DNA of 64,000 nucleotides, from positions 62,001 through 126,000 of the forward strand of contig NZ_BOSH01000008.1 of NCBI RefSeq assembly GCF_018403245.1. Direction: 5' to 3'. The notes beneath the pieces were generated by a model, which worked only from the letters and a program-made list of their open reading frames with translations, had not been told where the DNA came from and made no database searches. A program made the translations under genes and the position numbers. Positions 53,472 through 61,972 of the stretch are shown here, in pieces (the first letter of the stretch is position 1; each line of letters begins with the position of its first letter). The stretch comes from Paenibacillus sp. J2TS4 (GTDB lineage: Bacteria > Bacillota > Bacilli > Paenibacillales > NBRC-103111).

Positions 53472-54091
53472 GATGCTGAAATCTCCATCGTGCTGGCGTG
53501 ATTTCCCGATCGTACCGTCTTATCCGTATATTCGACAACAAGGAAAGCCAATAAGCTGATGCCAATGATCGGTATGAACACCGGGATAAAATAGTAGGCC
53601 AGCAAAATGCCCGTAAGTATACCAGCCATGGCAAGCGAATGCGGCAACTTCTGCAGTCCCAGTAAGAAAGCCGTCTTAATCGCGGCTGATACACCCTGCT
53701 CCTGCAGCGCTAATACAGGAAAGATAAATAGGAGAAGAGAGATATAAACGCTCCCGACAAAAATACTCCACGCCATTAATACAGCATATAGCCAAACAAT
53801 TGCTGCAAATTGATTCGCAAAACTAAAGTTGGCGATGACGATCAGCAGAAGAAGCATCATGACAAGCCCCAGGCACGTTGCCGGAAGCAGTTGTCTGACA
53901 AAGCTCTTCCAGTATAGCGACATGATTCCTTCGCGATCCATTTCATTTCGATGCTGTTGAATCACCCGGCATAAGCCGGCACTTGCGGCAAATACAGTGA
54001 TTACAGGCAAACTGAGTAAGATCCAAAGAAAATTAAGCAGTGCCAGATTCATTATCCATTCGAAGAATCGATTGACTTTTGCAGACTTCAT
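53468..54091 (-). CDS. DUF624 (YesL-like) membrane protein
   Basis: A 207-residue protein with about five membrane helices. It has the DUF624 N-terminus (NRFFEWIMNLALLNFLWILLSLPVITVFAASAGLCRVIQQH). DUF624 proteins accompany carbohydrate ABC transporters and polysaccharide lyases in Bacillus and Paenibacillus; their role is unknown. The start follows AGGAGGATGGAGGGATCAGC. It lies between the binding protein and the epimerase-like gene. Confidence 0.85.
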   Translation of the reverse strand: MKSAKVNRFFEWIMNLALLNFLWILLSLPVITVFAASAGLCRVIQQHRNEMDREGIMSLYWKSFVRQLLPATCLGLVMMLLLLIVIANFSFANQFAAIVWLYAVLMAWSIFVGSVYISLLLFIFPVLALQEQGVSAAIKTAFLLGLQKLPHSLAMAGILTGILLAYYFIPVFIPIIGISLLAFLVVEYTDKTVRSGNHASTMEISAS

Positions 54092-54109
54092 GCTGATCCC
54101 TCCATCCTC

Positions 54110-55405
54110 CTATTTCTGCAGTAATTTGTTAACTTCTTCCGCAGCCTCGTCAAGAGCTTCTTTCGGTGTCAATTTTTGATACATCGCTTTGACGATGGCT
54201 TTCGAGATCGTTGTGCCCACCTTCGCATAATTTTCTGTCGGCGGCGGAGCGATGGCATGCATCAAAGAATCGGCGAACGGCTCGACGAGCGGTGTATTTT
54301 TAATGTAATCTTGATATTCCTTCGTCTCCATCGTCGATAATTGGGTCGGCAGACTGCCCATGCCAATGTTCCATGCGGCCGAATTTTCCGGCTGCAGCAG
54401 GAACTGAATAAATTCGTAGGCGCCATCTCTATTTTTGCCGCCTGAAGGAACGGTCAAGTACCAGCCTCCCAAGTAAGTAGCTTCTTTCTCGCGTTTCGGC
54501 AGCGGCGCTGTTTTAGTTACGAACGGAAAGTCCTTCGACTGGGTGATCCAGAGCGGGAAGCCAATAAACATACCTACTTTGCCTGTTGCGAAAGTCTGGG
54601 TGATCAAGTTTTCATCCATCTGCTGCAGAGGCGCTACTTTGTCCTTCTGTATCATATCTACCCACAATTGAAGAGCTTCGGCGCCTTGTTCACTATTGAA
54701 AGTAGCTTCTTTCAAATCTGAAGTGAAATAGTCCCCGCCATTCTGCCACAAGAACGTGGACCAAATATTATTGGTAAATAATACTTCTTTGGTAGGCAGC
54801 AGCAGCCCCCATTGGCCTTTGCCAGGGTCCGTCAGCTTCTTCGCATAGTCGAGCAGCTCTTCCCACGTCTCCGGTGCGCGAGTCAGCCCCGCTTCTTTGA
54901 ACAAATCTTCATTATAATAAAGGCCGGCAATCCCTGCGCTAATCGGCACGCCCCACATCTTGCCGTCCATCTCTACTACTGGTCTTACACTTTCGATGAA
55001 CATGGACGGATCGATTTGGTTTTCCTTATCTTTGGACAGCTCGTCGATCGTCATTAGCCCCTTGGTGCCCCGTAACACCGAAATATCCGGAGGCCCCGCA
55101 GTAAACAAATCCGGAGGCGATCCCGCGGCAATAGAGGTCGTTATCTGCTCCATCCGTTGGTCCGGCGGCACGAAGGTTGCGTTAACGGTATATTCATCTT
55201 GGGATTCGTTAAACTTCTTCACCAGAGATTGTACAACTTCCCCATTGGCTCCTGCCAGCGCGTATAGAAATTCAACCGTCTTCTTGTCGGTTGGTTTATT
55301 GCCCGAATTTCCTTTTCCTTCCGGTGTCTTATTTCCTCCGCCACAAGCCGATAGCATAACCGTAATTGCAAGACCCATTAGCAGGACCGATTTTCCTTTT
55401 TTCAT
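54110..55405 (-). CDS. Sugar ABC transporter binding lipoprotein
   Basis: A 431-residue protein with a lipoprotein signal ending MLSACGGG, then a type-1 solute-binding fold: VEFLYALAGANGEVVQSLVKKFNESQDEYTVNATF, GSPPDLFTAGPPDISVL, WGVPISAGIAGLYYNEDLFKEAG, APETWEELLDYAKKL and AYEFIQFLLQPENSAAWNIGMGSLPT. It is the family-1 (CUT1) binding component. The start at 55405 follows GGGGTGAATGGG. It captures the locus's oligosaccharide outside the cell; the ligand is unknown. Confidence 0.94.
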   Translation of the reverse strand: MKKGKSVLLMGLAITVMLSACGGGNKTPEGKGNSGNKPTDKKTVEFLYALAGANGEVVQSLVKKFNESQDEYTVNATFVPPDQRMEQITTSIAAGSPPDLFTAGPPDISVLRGTKGLMTIDELSKDKENQIDPSMFIESVRPVVEMDGKMWGVPISAGIAGLYYNEDLFKEAGLTRAPETWEELLDYAKKLTDPGKGQWGLLLPTKEVLFTNNIWSTFLWQNGGDYFTSDLKEATFNSEQGAEALQLWVDMIQKDKVAPLQQMDENLITQTFATGKVGMFIGFPLWITQSKDFPFVTKTAPLPKREKEATYLGGWYLTVPSGGKNRDGAYEFIQFLLQPENSAAWNIGMGSLPTQLSTMETKEYQDYIKNTPLVEPFADSLMHAIAPPPTENYAKVGTTISKAIVKAMYQKLTPKEALDEAAEEVNKLLQK

Positions 55406-55440
55406 CCCATTCACCCCATTTTAGTATCAACAACCAATAA

Positions 55441-56271
55441 TTATCCTTTAACTCCCGATGAAACAGAGCCTTGCACAAAGAACTTCTGAAACGCAATATA
55501 CACAATAAAGATCGGTAATGATGAAAGCACGGTTGTTGCCATTAACAACGGCCATTGCAGCAGAAACTCGCTTTTAATCAGCGCCAGCCCCACCTGAATC
55601 GTTCTCATTTCCGTCGATGTCGTCATGACAAGCGGCCAGAAGAAATCGTTCCAAATGTAGGTAAAGTTGAAGATGACAACGCTTGCAATGGCAGGCTTGG
55701 AAATCGGAACAATGATTTTGATCAAGGTTTGCAGCCGGTTGCAGCCGTCCAGATTAGCAGCCTCCTCCAGCTCCTTAGGAATCGACATAAAGAAGTTGCG
55801 AATCAAAAAGATAGCAAAGGGATATACCAGAAAAGGGATAATAAGCGCGTTATAGGTATTGACCCAACCAAATAACTTCATAAGCAAAAAATTCGGAACT
55901 ATCGTAGCCTGATGCGGAATAAGCATCGTACCCAAAACAACAAGAAAGATTACATTTCTACCCGGGAACCGGAGTCTTGAAAGGGCATACCCCGCTAACA
56001 GCGAAGTAACAACAACGCCAAGCGTAGAGGTAACCGTGATGAACAATGAATTGTACAAGTAACGTAGTAAAGACGCTTTCTCAAACGCATTTATATAATT
56101 GCTCCAATTCAAGGCCTCTGGAATAATGTCAAGACCCGATGTCAATGCTTCTTGCTGATTTTTGAAAGAGGTGGAGACCATCCATAGAAACGGGAACAGT
56201 GTCAACAATCCGCCAACATAGGCAAGCACGTAGTTTACCGATTTCTTCAGCCCTTTTCCTTTCTCAACCAT
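55441..56271 (-). CDS. Sugar ABC transporter permease, MalG type
   Basis: A 276-residue protein with six membrane segments and the EAA loop ELEEAANLDGCNRLQTLIKIIVPISKPA. The N-terminus (YVLAYVGGLLTLFPFLWMVSTSFKN) is typical of CarB/MalG-type permeases. It lies between the other permease and the binding protein. No ATPase is in the operon; as is usual for CUT1 systems, a shared MsmX-type ATPase elsewhere would energise it. The start follows AGAAGGAGGGTCGTTC. Confidence 0.95.
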   Translation of the reverse strand: MVEKGKGLKKSVNYVLAYVGGLLTLFPFLWMVSTSFKNQQEALTSGLDIIPEALNWSNYINAFEKASLLRYLYNSLFITVTSTLGVVVTSLLAGYALSRLRFPGRNVIFLVVLGTMLIPHQATIVPNFLLMKLFGWVNTYNALIIPFLVYPFAIFLIRNFFMSIPKELEEAANLDGCNRLQTLIKIIVPISKPAIASVVIFNFTYIWNDFFWPLVMTTSTEMRTIQVGLALIKSEFLLQWPLLMATTVLSSLPIFIVYIAFQKFFVQGSVSSGVKG

Positions 56272-56300
56272 GAACGACCCTCCTTCTGTTTACAGAGTGA

Positions 56301-57209
56301 TTAGAAATCCATCTTTTTGTCCATAAGCTTGAATTGTGCCAGTGTTACAATAAACATGATCAAAAATAAAACAAACCCAATGGCACTTGCATAGCCCATC
56401 TCAAAATGCTGGAACGCCACTTCGTACAGATAGTACACAATTACGTTGGTACTGCCGAGCGGCCCTCCTGCTGTCATGACATAAACTTGGGCGAAGACCT
56501 GAAAAGCGTGAATAACGGTCATAATGACAACAAGCATCGTCGCTGGCATGAGAAGCGGCCACGTAACATGAAAAAACTGTTTTACACCGGTTGCACCATC
56601 GATGGAAGCGGCTTCATAATAATCCTGGGATATTCCTTGAAGTGCCGCCAAATATATAACAGCGTAATAACCCATGTTCTTCCACACACTCATAATAATA
56701 ATCGAATTCATGGCCCACTTCGGATCGTCCAGCCATTGCGGCGCTGTCAAACCGACCGCTTGAAACATCTGGGTGATCGGACCTACCTGCGGATCGAACA
56801 AGTATCCCCAAATCATGGCCGCCGCAATCATCGATACGACTACCGGTGAATAGAAGAATCCGCGAATAACGATAATGCCGCGAATTTTTTGATTAAGCAG
56901 CAAGGCAATCAACAAGGCCGCCACGATCGACAAGATGGATTTCCCCACGGTGAAATATAAGGTTTGATACACAGACCTGATGAAGTCATTGTCCTCGATC
57001 AGCCGGCTGTAATTGCCGAAGCCGATAAACGTCTTGACCGGGTCGACCATATTCCACTCAAAGAAGCTTAAGTAAATAATGTACAAGAGCGGAAAAACCA
57101 TAAAAATACCCGTCCATAGAATGACCGGCGATAAAAATAAGTATCCGGAAATCGATTCAGAGAAATCATACCCCCGTCTTTTCAAAGACCTTTTCCATTT
57201 CGTAATCAC
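56301..57209 (-). CDS. Sugar ABC transporter permease, MalF type
   Basis: A 302-residue protein with six membrane segments (GYLFLSPVILWTGIFMVFPLLYIIYLSFFEW at the start) and the EAA loop DYYEAASIDGATGVKQFFHVTWPLLMPA. It is the first gene of the leftward operon. The start is GTG at 57209 with GGAAGGGGGTGTATGG before it. Two candidate operators (57239-57255 and 57329-57351) lie just upstream. Confidence 0.95.
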   Translation of the reverse strand: MITKWKRSLKRRGYDFSESISGYLFLSPVILWTGIFMVFPLLYIIYLSFFEWNMVDPVKTFIGFGNYSRLIEDNDFIRSVYQTLYFTVGKSILSIVAALLIALLLNQKIRGIIVIRGFFYSPVVVSMIAAAMIWGYLFDPQVGPITQMFQAVGLTAPQWLDDPKWAMNSIIIMSVWKNMGYYAVIYLAALQGISQDYYEAASIDGATGVKQFFHVTWPLLMPATMLVVIMTVIHAFQVFAQVYVMTAGGPLGSTNVIVYYLYEVAFQHFEMGYASAIGFVLFLIMFIVTLAQFKLMDKKMDF

Positions 57210-57238
57210 CCATACACCCCCTTCCTCTACCCTTTTTT

Positions 57239-57255
57239 AATTTCACTATGAAATT
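57239..57255. promoter_or_regulatory. Candidate operator 1 of the ABC operon
   Basis: A perfect inverted repeat, AATTTCA-CTA-TGAAATT (TAG spacer on the minus strand), 30 bp before the first gene. Same core as 50790-50812. Confidence 0.7.
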
Positions 57256-57328
57256 ATATTTTCTTAAATTACGGAATACCGATGTTGGATTCCGTGATTT
57301 ATGTAAAAATACTATAACATCCGCTTCA

Positions 57329-57351
57329 ATTATTTTCAACATGAAAATAAT
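57329..57351. promoter_or_regulatory. Candidate operator 2 of the ABC operon
   Basis: Two perfect 10-bp arms, ATTATTTTCA and TGAAAATAAT, around a 3-bp centre (ACA). Confidence 0.7.
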
Positions 57352-57423
57352 AACTTTATTAGATTACATGCCCATTCCTGTCGCCCTTTGTTATTTAGCT
57401 ATTATGACCTGGGACCGGATTTC

Positions 57424-57451
57424 AAGCTGGACCTTTGTCCAGCTTATTTTT
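57424..57451 (+). terminator. Orphan rightward terminator
   Basis: A perfect 9-bp stem AAGCTGGAC / GTCCAGCTT with ATTTTT. No rightward gene precedes it, only the leftward operon's start. Confidence 0.7.
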
Positions 57452-57575
57452 GATGCTGTTCCCATTATAATAGAACTATGCCCTACTGAGAGATAAGGGT
57501 CCCCAATGAGTTGTTGCGGGGACATTTCCCTTCCGGCTAACCTTACAAAAATTTAAGGTAATTGTAATACTAATC

Positions 57576-57592
57576 GATAGGTTTACCCTATC
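57576..57592. promoter_or_regulatory. Small inverted repeat upstream of the glycosyltransferase gene
   Basis: GATAGG-TTTAC-CCTATC, 6-bp arms, about 65 bp before the gene. A possible operator; short enough to be chance. Confidence 0.3.
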
Positions 57593-57658
57593 TAAATCAT
57601 TTATAATAAAGCTACGGAATTTTAATTAGCCTTCCTACTCGGAAAGGAGGCATCTTCG

Positions 57659-58492
57659 ATGCAGCGATTAATTACTTTATCTAAAAACATACGCAGCAAT
57701 CCTACGGATAAAATTAGAGAACGGCTGGCGTCCTTTTCCTTGAGCCGGCTCCTGGTTTATGGCGCTGCAGCTTTTTTATTGTTCATGACATTCTGGTGCA
57801 CGATGGTCATGACTGGCTATGTATTAATAGACCAACAGAAGCTTGCCGCCTATAGACATCCCAACACTATGCCGGTGCAAGGAATGTCGATTCCGGTTAA
57901 CAGGGACTACGTCCATCTGAGCGAAATGCCGGAATATGTTCGGAGCGCATTCGTCGCAGTAGAAGATCACCGGTTTTACCACCATTTTGGAATCGATCCT
58001 ATTGCCATTGCCCGTTCCGCATGGGTAGATCTCACCGAGGGCAGGAAATCTCAGGGAGGCAGCACGATCACCATGCAGCTGGCCCGCAACATGTTTCTGA
58101 CCAACGACAAAACGTTTGATCGAAAATGGAAAGAAATCGCTATTGCCACTTACCTGGAATTAAAATTTTCCAAAGACGAAATTCTGGAGATGTATTTGAA
58201 CAATATATACTACGGCCATGGAAAATACGGGATCGAAGAGGCCGCGAATTTTTATTTTAATAAAACAACCCGATACGGATCTTCTGCCGCAGAATGTGTG
58301 AACTTAAGCGAAGCGGCTATTCTGGCCTCCTTGCCTAAGGCGCCGGAATTCTATTCGCCTGTCAATCATTGGGATAAGGCCAAATCCCGCCAACAGCTTG
58401 TGCTTCGTCGGATGAATGATCTCGGTCTTATTACAGAGGTACAGCGGCAAATGGCAGCCGAACAGCCCGTCATCGTTCAATCAGCTTCCTAA
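57659..58492 (+). CDS. Monofunctional peptidoglycan glycosyltransferase (GT51)
   Basis: A 277-residue protein. One membrane anchor (about residues 34-60) precedes a GT51 domain: AFVAVEDHRFYHHFGIDPIAIARSAW with the catalytic glutamate, GGSTITMQLARNMFL and KWKEIAIATYLELKFSKDEILEMYLNNIYYGHG. No penicillin-binding transpeptidase domain follows, so it only polymerises lipid II outside the membrane. The start follows GGAAAGGAGGCATCTTCG. Confidence 0.93.
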   Translation: MQRLITLSKNIRSNPTDKIRERLASFSLSRLLVYGAAAFLLFMTFWCTMVMTGYVLIDQQKLAAYRHPNTMPVQGMSIPVNRDYVHLSEMPEYVRSAFVAVEDHRFYHHFGIDPIAIARSAWVDLTEGRKSQGGSTITMQLARNMFLTNDKTFDRKWKEIAIATYLELKFSKDEILEMYLNNIYYGHGKYGIEEAANFYFNKTTRYGSSAAECVNLSEAAILASLPKAPEFYSPVNHWDKAKSRQQLVLRRMNDLGLITEVQRQMAAEQPVIVQSAS

Positions 58493-58500
58493 TAAAATTT

Positions 58501-58532
58501 AAAGCCGCTTCCGGCTACGGAGGCGGCTTTAT
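58501..58532 (+). terminator. Terminator after the glycosyltransferase gene
   Basis: AAAGCCGC and GGCGGCTTT pair around an inner TCC/GGA stem; a short T run (TTTAT) follows. Confidence 0.7.
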
Positions 58533-58540
58533 CACATAGC

Positions 58541-58609
58541 TTAGCCTGGAATCAGGAACAGACTTACAACCACACCTGCAAACATGACGACAGCAACGAT
58601 GTCGAACAC
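58541..58609 (-). CDS. Possible 22-residue membrane micropeptide
   Basis: GTG-started frame VFDIVAVVMFAGVVVSLFLI then PG, one hydrophobic helix. AGAGGGAGAG lies 8-10 bp upstream. It is directly downstream of tRNA-Gly on the same strand. Low support. Confidence 0.25.
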   Translation of the reverse strand: MFDIVAVVMFAGVVVSLFLIPG

Positions 58610-58697
58610 GGAGATTTCTCTCCCTCTATTCTTCCTCCGTCGATCAGAAAAAAAGAAAAAACCCTCGCTCTGCAAAGGTTTATACTGTAAAAGATAA

Positions 58698-58767
58698 GCG
58701 GGTGATGGGAATCGAACCCACGCTACCAGCTTGGAAGGCTGGAGTTCTACCATTGAACTACACCCGC
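58698..58767 (-). tRNA. tRNA-Gly (anticodon TCC)
   Basis: The minus strand gives a cloverleaf: acceptor GCGGGTG/CACCCGC, D arm with AATGGTAGA, anticodon loop CTTCCAA (TCC) and T arm GTGGGTTCGATTCCCAT. The 3' CCA is not encoded. Confidence 0.96.
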
Positions 58768-59037
58768 GCGAACTAACACGCCCATGATCAAGGTCTGCCG
58801 GTTTTCGCCATCCACCTGCACAAGTCAGTTGAATGGGTCTGCTTAACTTAAATTATGTTAAGAGCTCGTATAAGACCCTGCCGAGTGACAAAAAATAATA
58901 TATCATGTCCAAACTGAAATTGCAATGACTAATTTTTAAGTATTTAAACTTTCATTAATGTCGTCGTATAATAATCTATAATACATTATAGGAACTGAAT
59001 GATTTTCACGGATATCATGTGAAAGGGTGGACCGGTC

Positions 59038-59502
59038 ATGCGATTGCTGGCATTGCAGCACAAAGAGGATTTTACGCCGGATATCCGGCGGATTCTGGAG
59101 CAGTGTCTATACCTTCCCGATGAAGATAAGTTGGATAAAATCGTCTGCTTGTATCTTTCCGACTCCTGCCGGTTTTTTTACACCTGGAATGATGGAACGG
59201 AGGAAGGGGTTCAAGCGATCATTGGCATTAGCGTTCGCGCGGAAACGCAATGTGCAGTCATTCTTCACATTGCCGTCAAGGAAGAGATGCGGGGACAAGG
59301 AATCGGACGGCGGATGATTGATGAAGTCATCTCGCGGCATGCGGTAGCCTCCATCCAGGCACAGACGGATCAGGATTCGGTAGCCTTTTACCAGTCATGC
59401 GGCTTTACAGCTACCAGTCTGGGGGAGCTCTATCCGGGGATAGAGCGTTTCCTGTGCGAGAAAAAAATGACATCGTATCCAATTGACCGTCCAAAGGAGT
59501 AA
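59038..59502 (+). CDS. GNAT-family N-acetyltransferase
   Basis: A 154-residue protein. The acetyl-CoA loop is clear in VILHIAVKEEMRGQGIGRRMIDEVI, and VAFYQSCGFTATSLGE is the typical fourth motif. The acceptor substrate is unknown. The start follows GAAAGGGTGGACCGGTC. Transcribed alone, convergent with the AviRa-like gene. Confidence 0.88.
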   Translation: MRLLALQHKEDFTPDIRRILEQCLYLPDEDKLDKIVCLYLSDSCRFFYTWNDGTEEGVQAIIGISVRAETQCAVILHIAVKEEMRGQGIGRRMIDEVISRHAVASIQAQTDQDSVAFYQSCGFTATSLGELYPGIERFLCEKKMTSYPIDRPKE

Positions 59503-59583
59503 TTTATACACGGGCAATCTTTATTGAGTCTATTTATTAAATCTATTGCCACAGCGCAGACGGAGCCTCCGTCTGTTTTTGAT

Positions 59584-60324
59584 CTACAATCTTTCTAATA
59601 TAGCGGCTTGCCGCTTGCCAATTTTGAGCGCTTCCAGCCGTTTGTAGCCTTCATGCCGAATCTTTTGTTTTTTGTCGGCAATAAGAACGAGCACGGAAGA
59701 TGGATGGACTAGATGGAGCAATTGGTCCAGCATCCGATGCAGGGGGTCCTGACCTTCCCCTTCTCCCTCCCATTGAGCCGTCTGTCCGTAAGGCACGTCG
59801 GTAATAATGAGGTCGGCACGTGGGCAGAATGCGGAGGCCCGCTCCCCTTCGGACAAGATATCGGCTTGAAAGCTTACTGCTGGAATCGGGTTTCTTCTCT
59901 GAACTACACCTTCTCTAATTCGACAGGCCGCCTCCAATGCTTCTTTATGAGAAGCCTTTCCGTACTCCTGAACGTACTTGCCGATTTCGCCTATCCTTCG
60001 CTCTATTCCTTCGATCGTCAACAGGGATAGGTTTTGCCGGGAAAGCAGCACCGCTTCCTCCCGTATATCGGAAGCGTATACGGCCTCTACCTGATCTCCA
60101 TGCAGCAAGCCGATCACGGTCAGCAAGTAACCGCAACCGGAGCACGGATCGTACACTGTATAGGGTCCGTTTACTCCCTTCTTCTGTAAATGGACGAGCC
60201 CCCTTTGAAAAAGTTCGCTTCCCAGCCTGACCGGAAAGGAAGTCATCCCTAGACGGCTCTCGATGACTTTGCCGCTGGCCAAGTCTTCATAGTTCATTTT
60301 AGTCGTAACGTGTTTATATTCCAT
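59584..60324 (-). CDS. AviRa-like 23S rRNA methyltransferase
   Basis: A 246-residue SAM-dependent methyltransferase. It matches the avilamycin-resistance methyltransferase AviRa along its length, as far as I recall that protein: SFPVRLGSELFQRGL, YDPCSGCGYLLTVIGLLHGD (SAM loop), ASDIREEAVLLSRQNLSLLT, GKASHKEALEAACRIRE, ADLIITDVPYGQTAQWEGEG (catalytic segment) and a tail RLEALKIGKRQAAIL. AviRa methylates N2 of G2535 in 23S rRNA and blocks orthosomycins. The start at 60324 follows AGGAAGGGAATGGATT. It may serve as resistance or as a housekeeping rRNA modification. Confidence 0.8.
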   Translation of the reverse strand: MEYKHVTTKMNYEDLASGKVIESRLGMTSFPVRLGSELFQRGLVHLQKKGVNGPYTVYDPCSGCGYLLTVIGLLHGDQVEAVYASDIREEAVLLSRQNLSLLTIEGIERRIGEIGKYVQEYGKASHKEALEAACRIREGVVQRRNPIPAVSFQADILSEGERASAFCPRADLIITDVPYGQTAQWEGEGEGQDPLHRMLDQLLHLVHPSSVLVLIADKKQKIRHEGYKRLEALKIGKRQAAILERL

Positions 60325-60356
60325 AATCCATTCCCTTCCTCTTATTCCGCGTTCTA

Positions 60357-60419
60357 ACAAAACTCACCCTGGAGACATCTTTCTCTCTTCACTCCATGAG
60401 CTATCCAATCTATATTGCC
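60357..60419. repeat. Right-half remnant of the MITE-like element
   Basis: ACAAAACTCACCCTGGAGAC and CATCTTTCTCTCTTCACTCC match the right half of copy 1 with changes; the terminal CTTTAGTGCC is degraded. Confidence 0.55.
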
Positions 60420-60562
60420 AACTTCTCTTCTTCAATCATTGCGGTAATCCCCTTTATCTTATCAACTATTTCTTTGACAAGCGACACACTTTGTTAACAA
60501 CAATAGCTCTATTGAGTCATATCTGGCCGACCGAATTTGTAATAGACTCTAAAACAGCAAGG

Positions 60563-60582
60563 AACGCATACGCGTATGCGTT
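60563..60582. promoter_or_regulatory. 20-bp perfect palindrome upstream of nosD
   Basis: AACGCATACGCGTATGCGTT, 41 bp before the nosD start. The placement suits an operator for the nos genes. Confidence 0.65.
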
Positions 60583-60622
60583 AAGTTAAGTGCGTTCTAT
60601 TTTCTCCGGCGGAGGTGAATGG

Positions 60623-61972
60623 ATGATATTGTTGCAGCGAAGCAAGCCGCGTTACCCGCTGCTAGGACTGGCCGCATTATGGATGGCGCTGATCTTTCCC
60701 TCCTTGTTACAGGCGGAAAGCGCTGTTGGTGCCGGGACTCCGCTGCAGCCGCTGATCGATCAGACGGAATCCGGAGGAACACTCGTGCTGGAGCCCGGCC
60801 ATTATATCGGACCGGCAGTCATTACCCGACCTATCCATATAGAGGCGGCAGGGGCAGGTGTTCGAATCGACAATGATGGCGAGTCGCCGGCGATCACGCT
60901 GCAAGCGAGCGATTCGTCTATTACGGGCCTGCAGATCGTTGATGAAATGCGTGACCGAAAGATGGCCTCCGTTCTTGTGTCGGGCAGCCGCAATCGGCTG
61001 GAAAATCTCCACATTACGACTAGAGCCAGCGGAATTCAACTGCGGGAAGCACATACCAACGTGCTGGAAGGCTTGAAGATCGAACGTCCGCAGGAAGCGG
61101 GAACCGTTCGTCTGTCGAGCCGGGGGAACGGAATTGATCTGTGGGGCTCCCACGATAATCTCATTACTCAGAATTATGTCACCCACATGCATGATGGAAT
61201 CTACCTGGAGAGCAGCGAATCGAATCGTGTGGAGAATAATAAGGTAGATTTCTCCCGTTACGGGTACCATTTCATGTTCACCAAAGACTCGTTTCTAATC
61301 GATAACGAAGGGGAGTATAACGTCACCGGGGGGATGGTCATGAGCTCGGATAATACGGAGGTGACCGGTAATTCGTTCACCGAGCAAAGTGAGAACGTCA
61401 ACTCTCAGGGGCTCCTTCTGTACGATGTGAATCAGACGATTGTAACCGGTAATCGTGTAGAAGGCAATCGTGTCGGCTTTTATATCGAGCAAGCCAAAGA
61501 TAGCAGGCTGGAGGATAACTGGATCGCCCGGAATTTCATCGGAATGGAGATGCTTCAATCGGAGAATAACGAAGTTTCCGGAAACCATTTCATCTCCAAT
61601 GTCAACCAGGCACAGGCAACAACAAGTGCCAACAATGCAGTCCGCGCCAATTATTGGGACGATTTTCAAGGAGTGGATCTGGACGGCAGCGGCTTTAGCG
61701 ATCTGGTGTATCGGACCCATCCTTTTTTCATCACCTTGACCCAAAGCGCCTCGGCTTATCAGCTTTTTTTTCAATCGCCCGGGATGGTTTTTCTGCAAGG
61801 CCTCTTTCCCATAGATTCCGCGCAATCGTTAACGGATGAGGCTCCCCTCATGAATCCCGTAATCGATACCGGGGGGAATGGCGGGTTAAACGGAATAACA
61901 CTGGCGATTTGCGCTTTGCTTTTTGTATTCAGTATTATAATTATTTATGTGTGGGGGATTAGAAGACAATGA
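60623..61972 (+). CDS. nosD: NosD-like periplasmic beta-helix protein
   Basis: A 449-residue protein: signal peptide (LLGLAALWMALIFPSLLQAES), a right-handed beta-helix with repeated N-x-x-x-x-N turns (NRLENLHITTRASGIQLREAHTNVLEGL; NGIDLWGSHDNLITQNYVTHMHDGIYLESSESNRVENNKV) and a C-terminal membrane helix (LAICALLFVFSIIIIYVWG). NosD helps assemble the copper centres of nitrous-oxide reductase. The start at 60623 follows GGAGGTGAATGG. It overlaps nosL by 4 bp. Confidence 0.93.
   Translation: MILLQRSKPRYPLLGLAALWMALIFPSLLQAESAVGAGTPLQPLIDQTESGGTLVLEPGHYIGPAVITRPIHIEAAGAGVRIDNDGESPAITLQASDSSITGLQIVDEMRDRKMASVLVSGSRNRLENLHITTRASGIQLREAHTNVLEGLKIERPQEAGTVRLSSRGNGIDLWGSHDNLITQNYVTHMHDGIYLESSESNRVENNKVDFSRYGYHFMFTKDSFLIDNEGEYNVTGGMVMSSDNTEVTGNSFTEQSENVNSQGLLLYDVNQTIVTGNRVEGNRVGFYIEQAKDSRLEDNWIARNFIGMEMLQSENNEVSGNHFISNVNQAQATTSANNAVRANYWDDFQGVDLDGSGFSDLVYRTHPFFITLTQSASAYQLFFQSPGMVFLQGLFPIDSAQSLTDEAPLMNPVIDTGGNGGLNGITLAICALLFVFSIIIIYVWGIRRQ

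Larger units (their letters stand above)
57210..57658. other. Divergent control region of the ABC operon and the glycosyltransferase gene
   Basis: No supported gene. It holds two TTTCA-N3-TGAAA sites, an orphan rightward terminator (57424-57451) and a small inverted repeat (57576-57592). Confidence 0.6.

Noticed and set aside
57248..57496. 82-codon rightward frame in the ABC control region
   Set aside because: Runs through the terminator at 57424-57451, overlaps two candidate operators and lacks a ribosome site.
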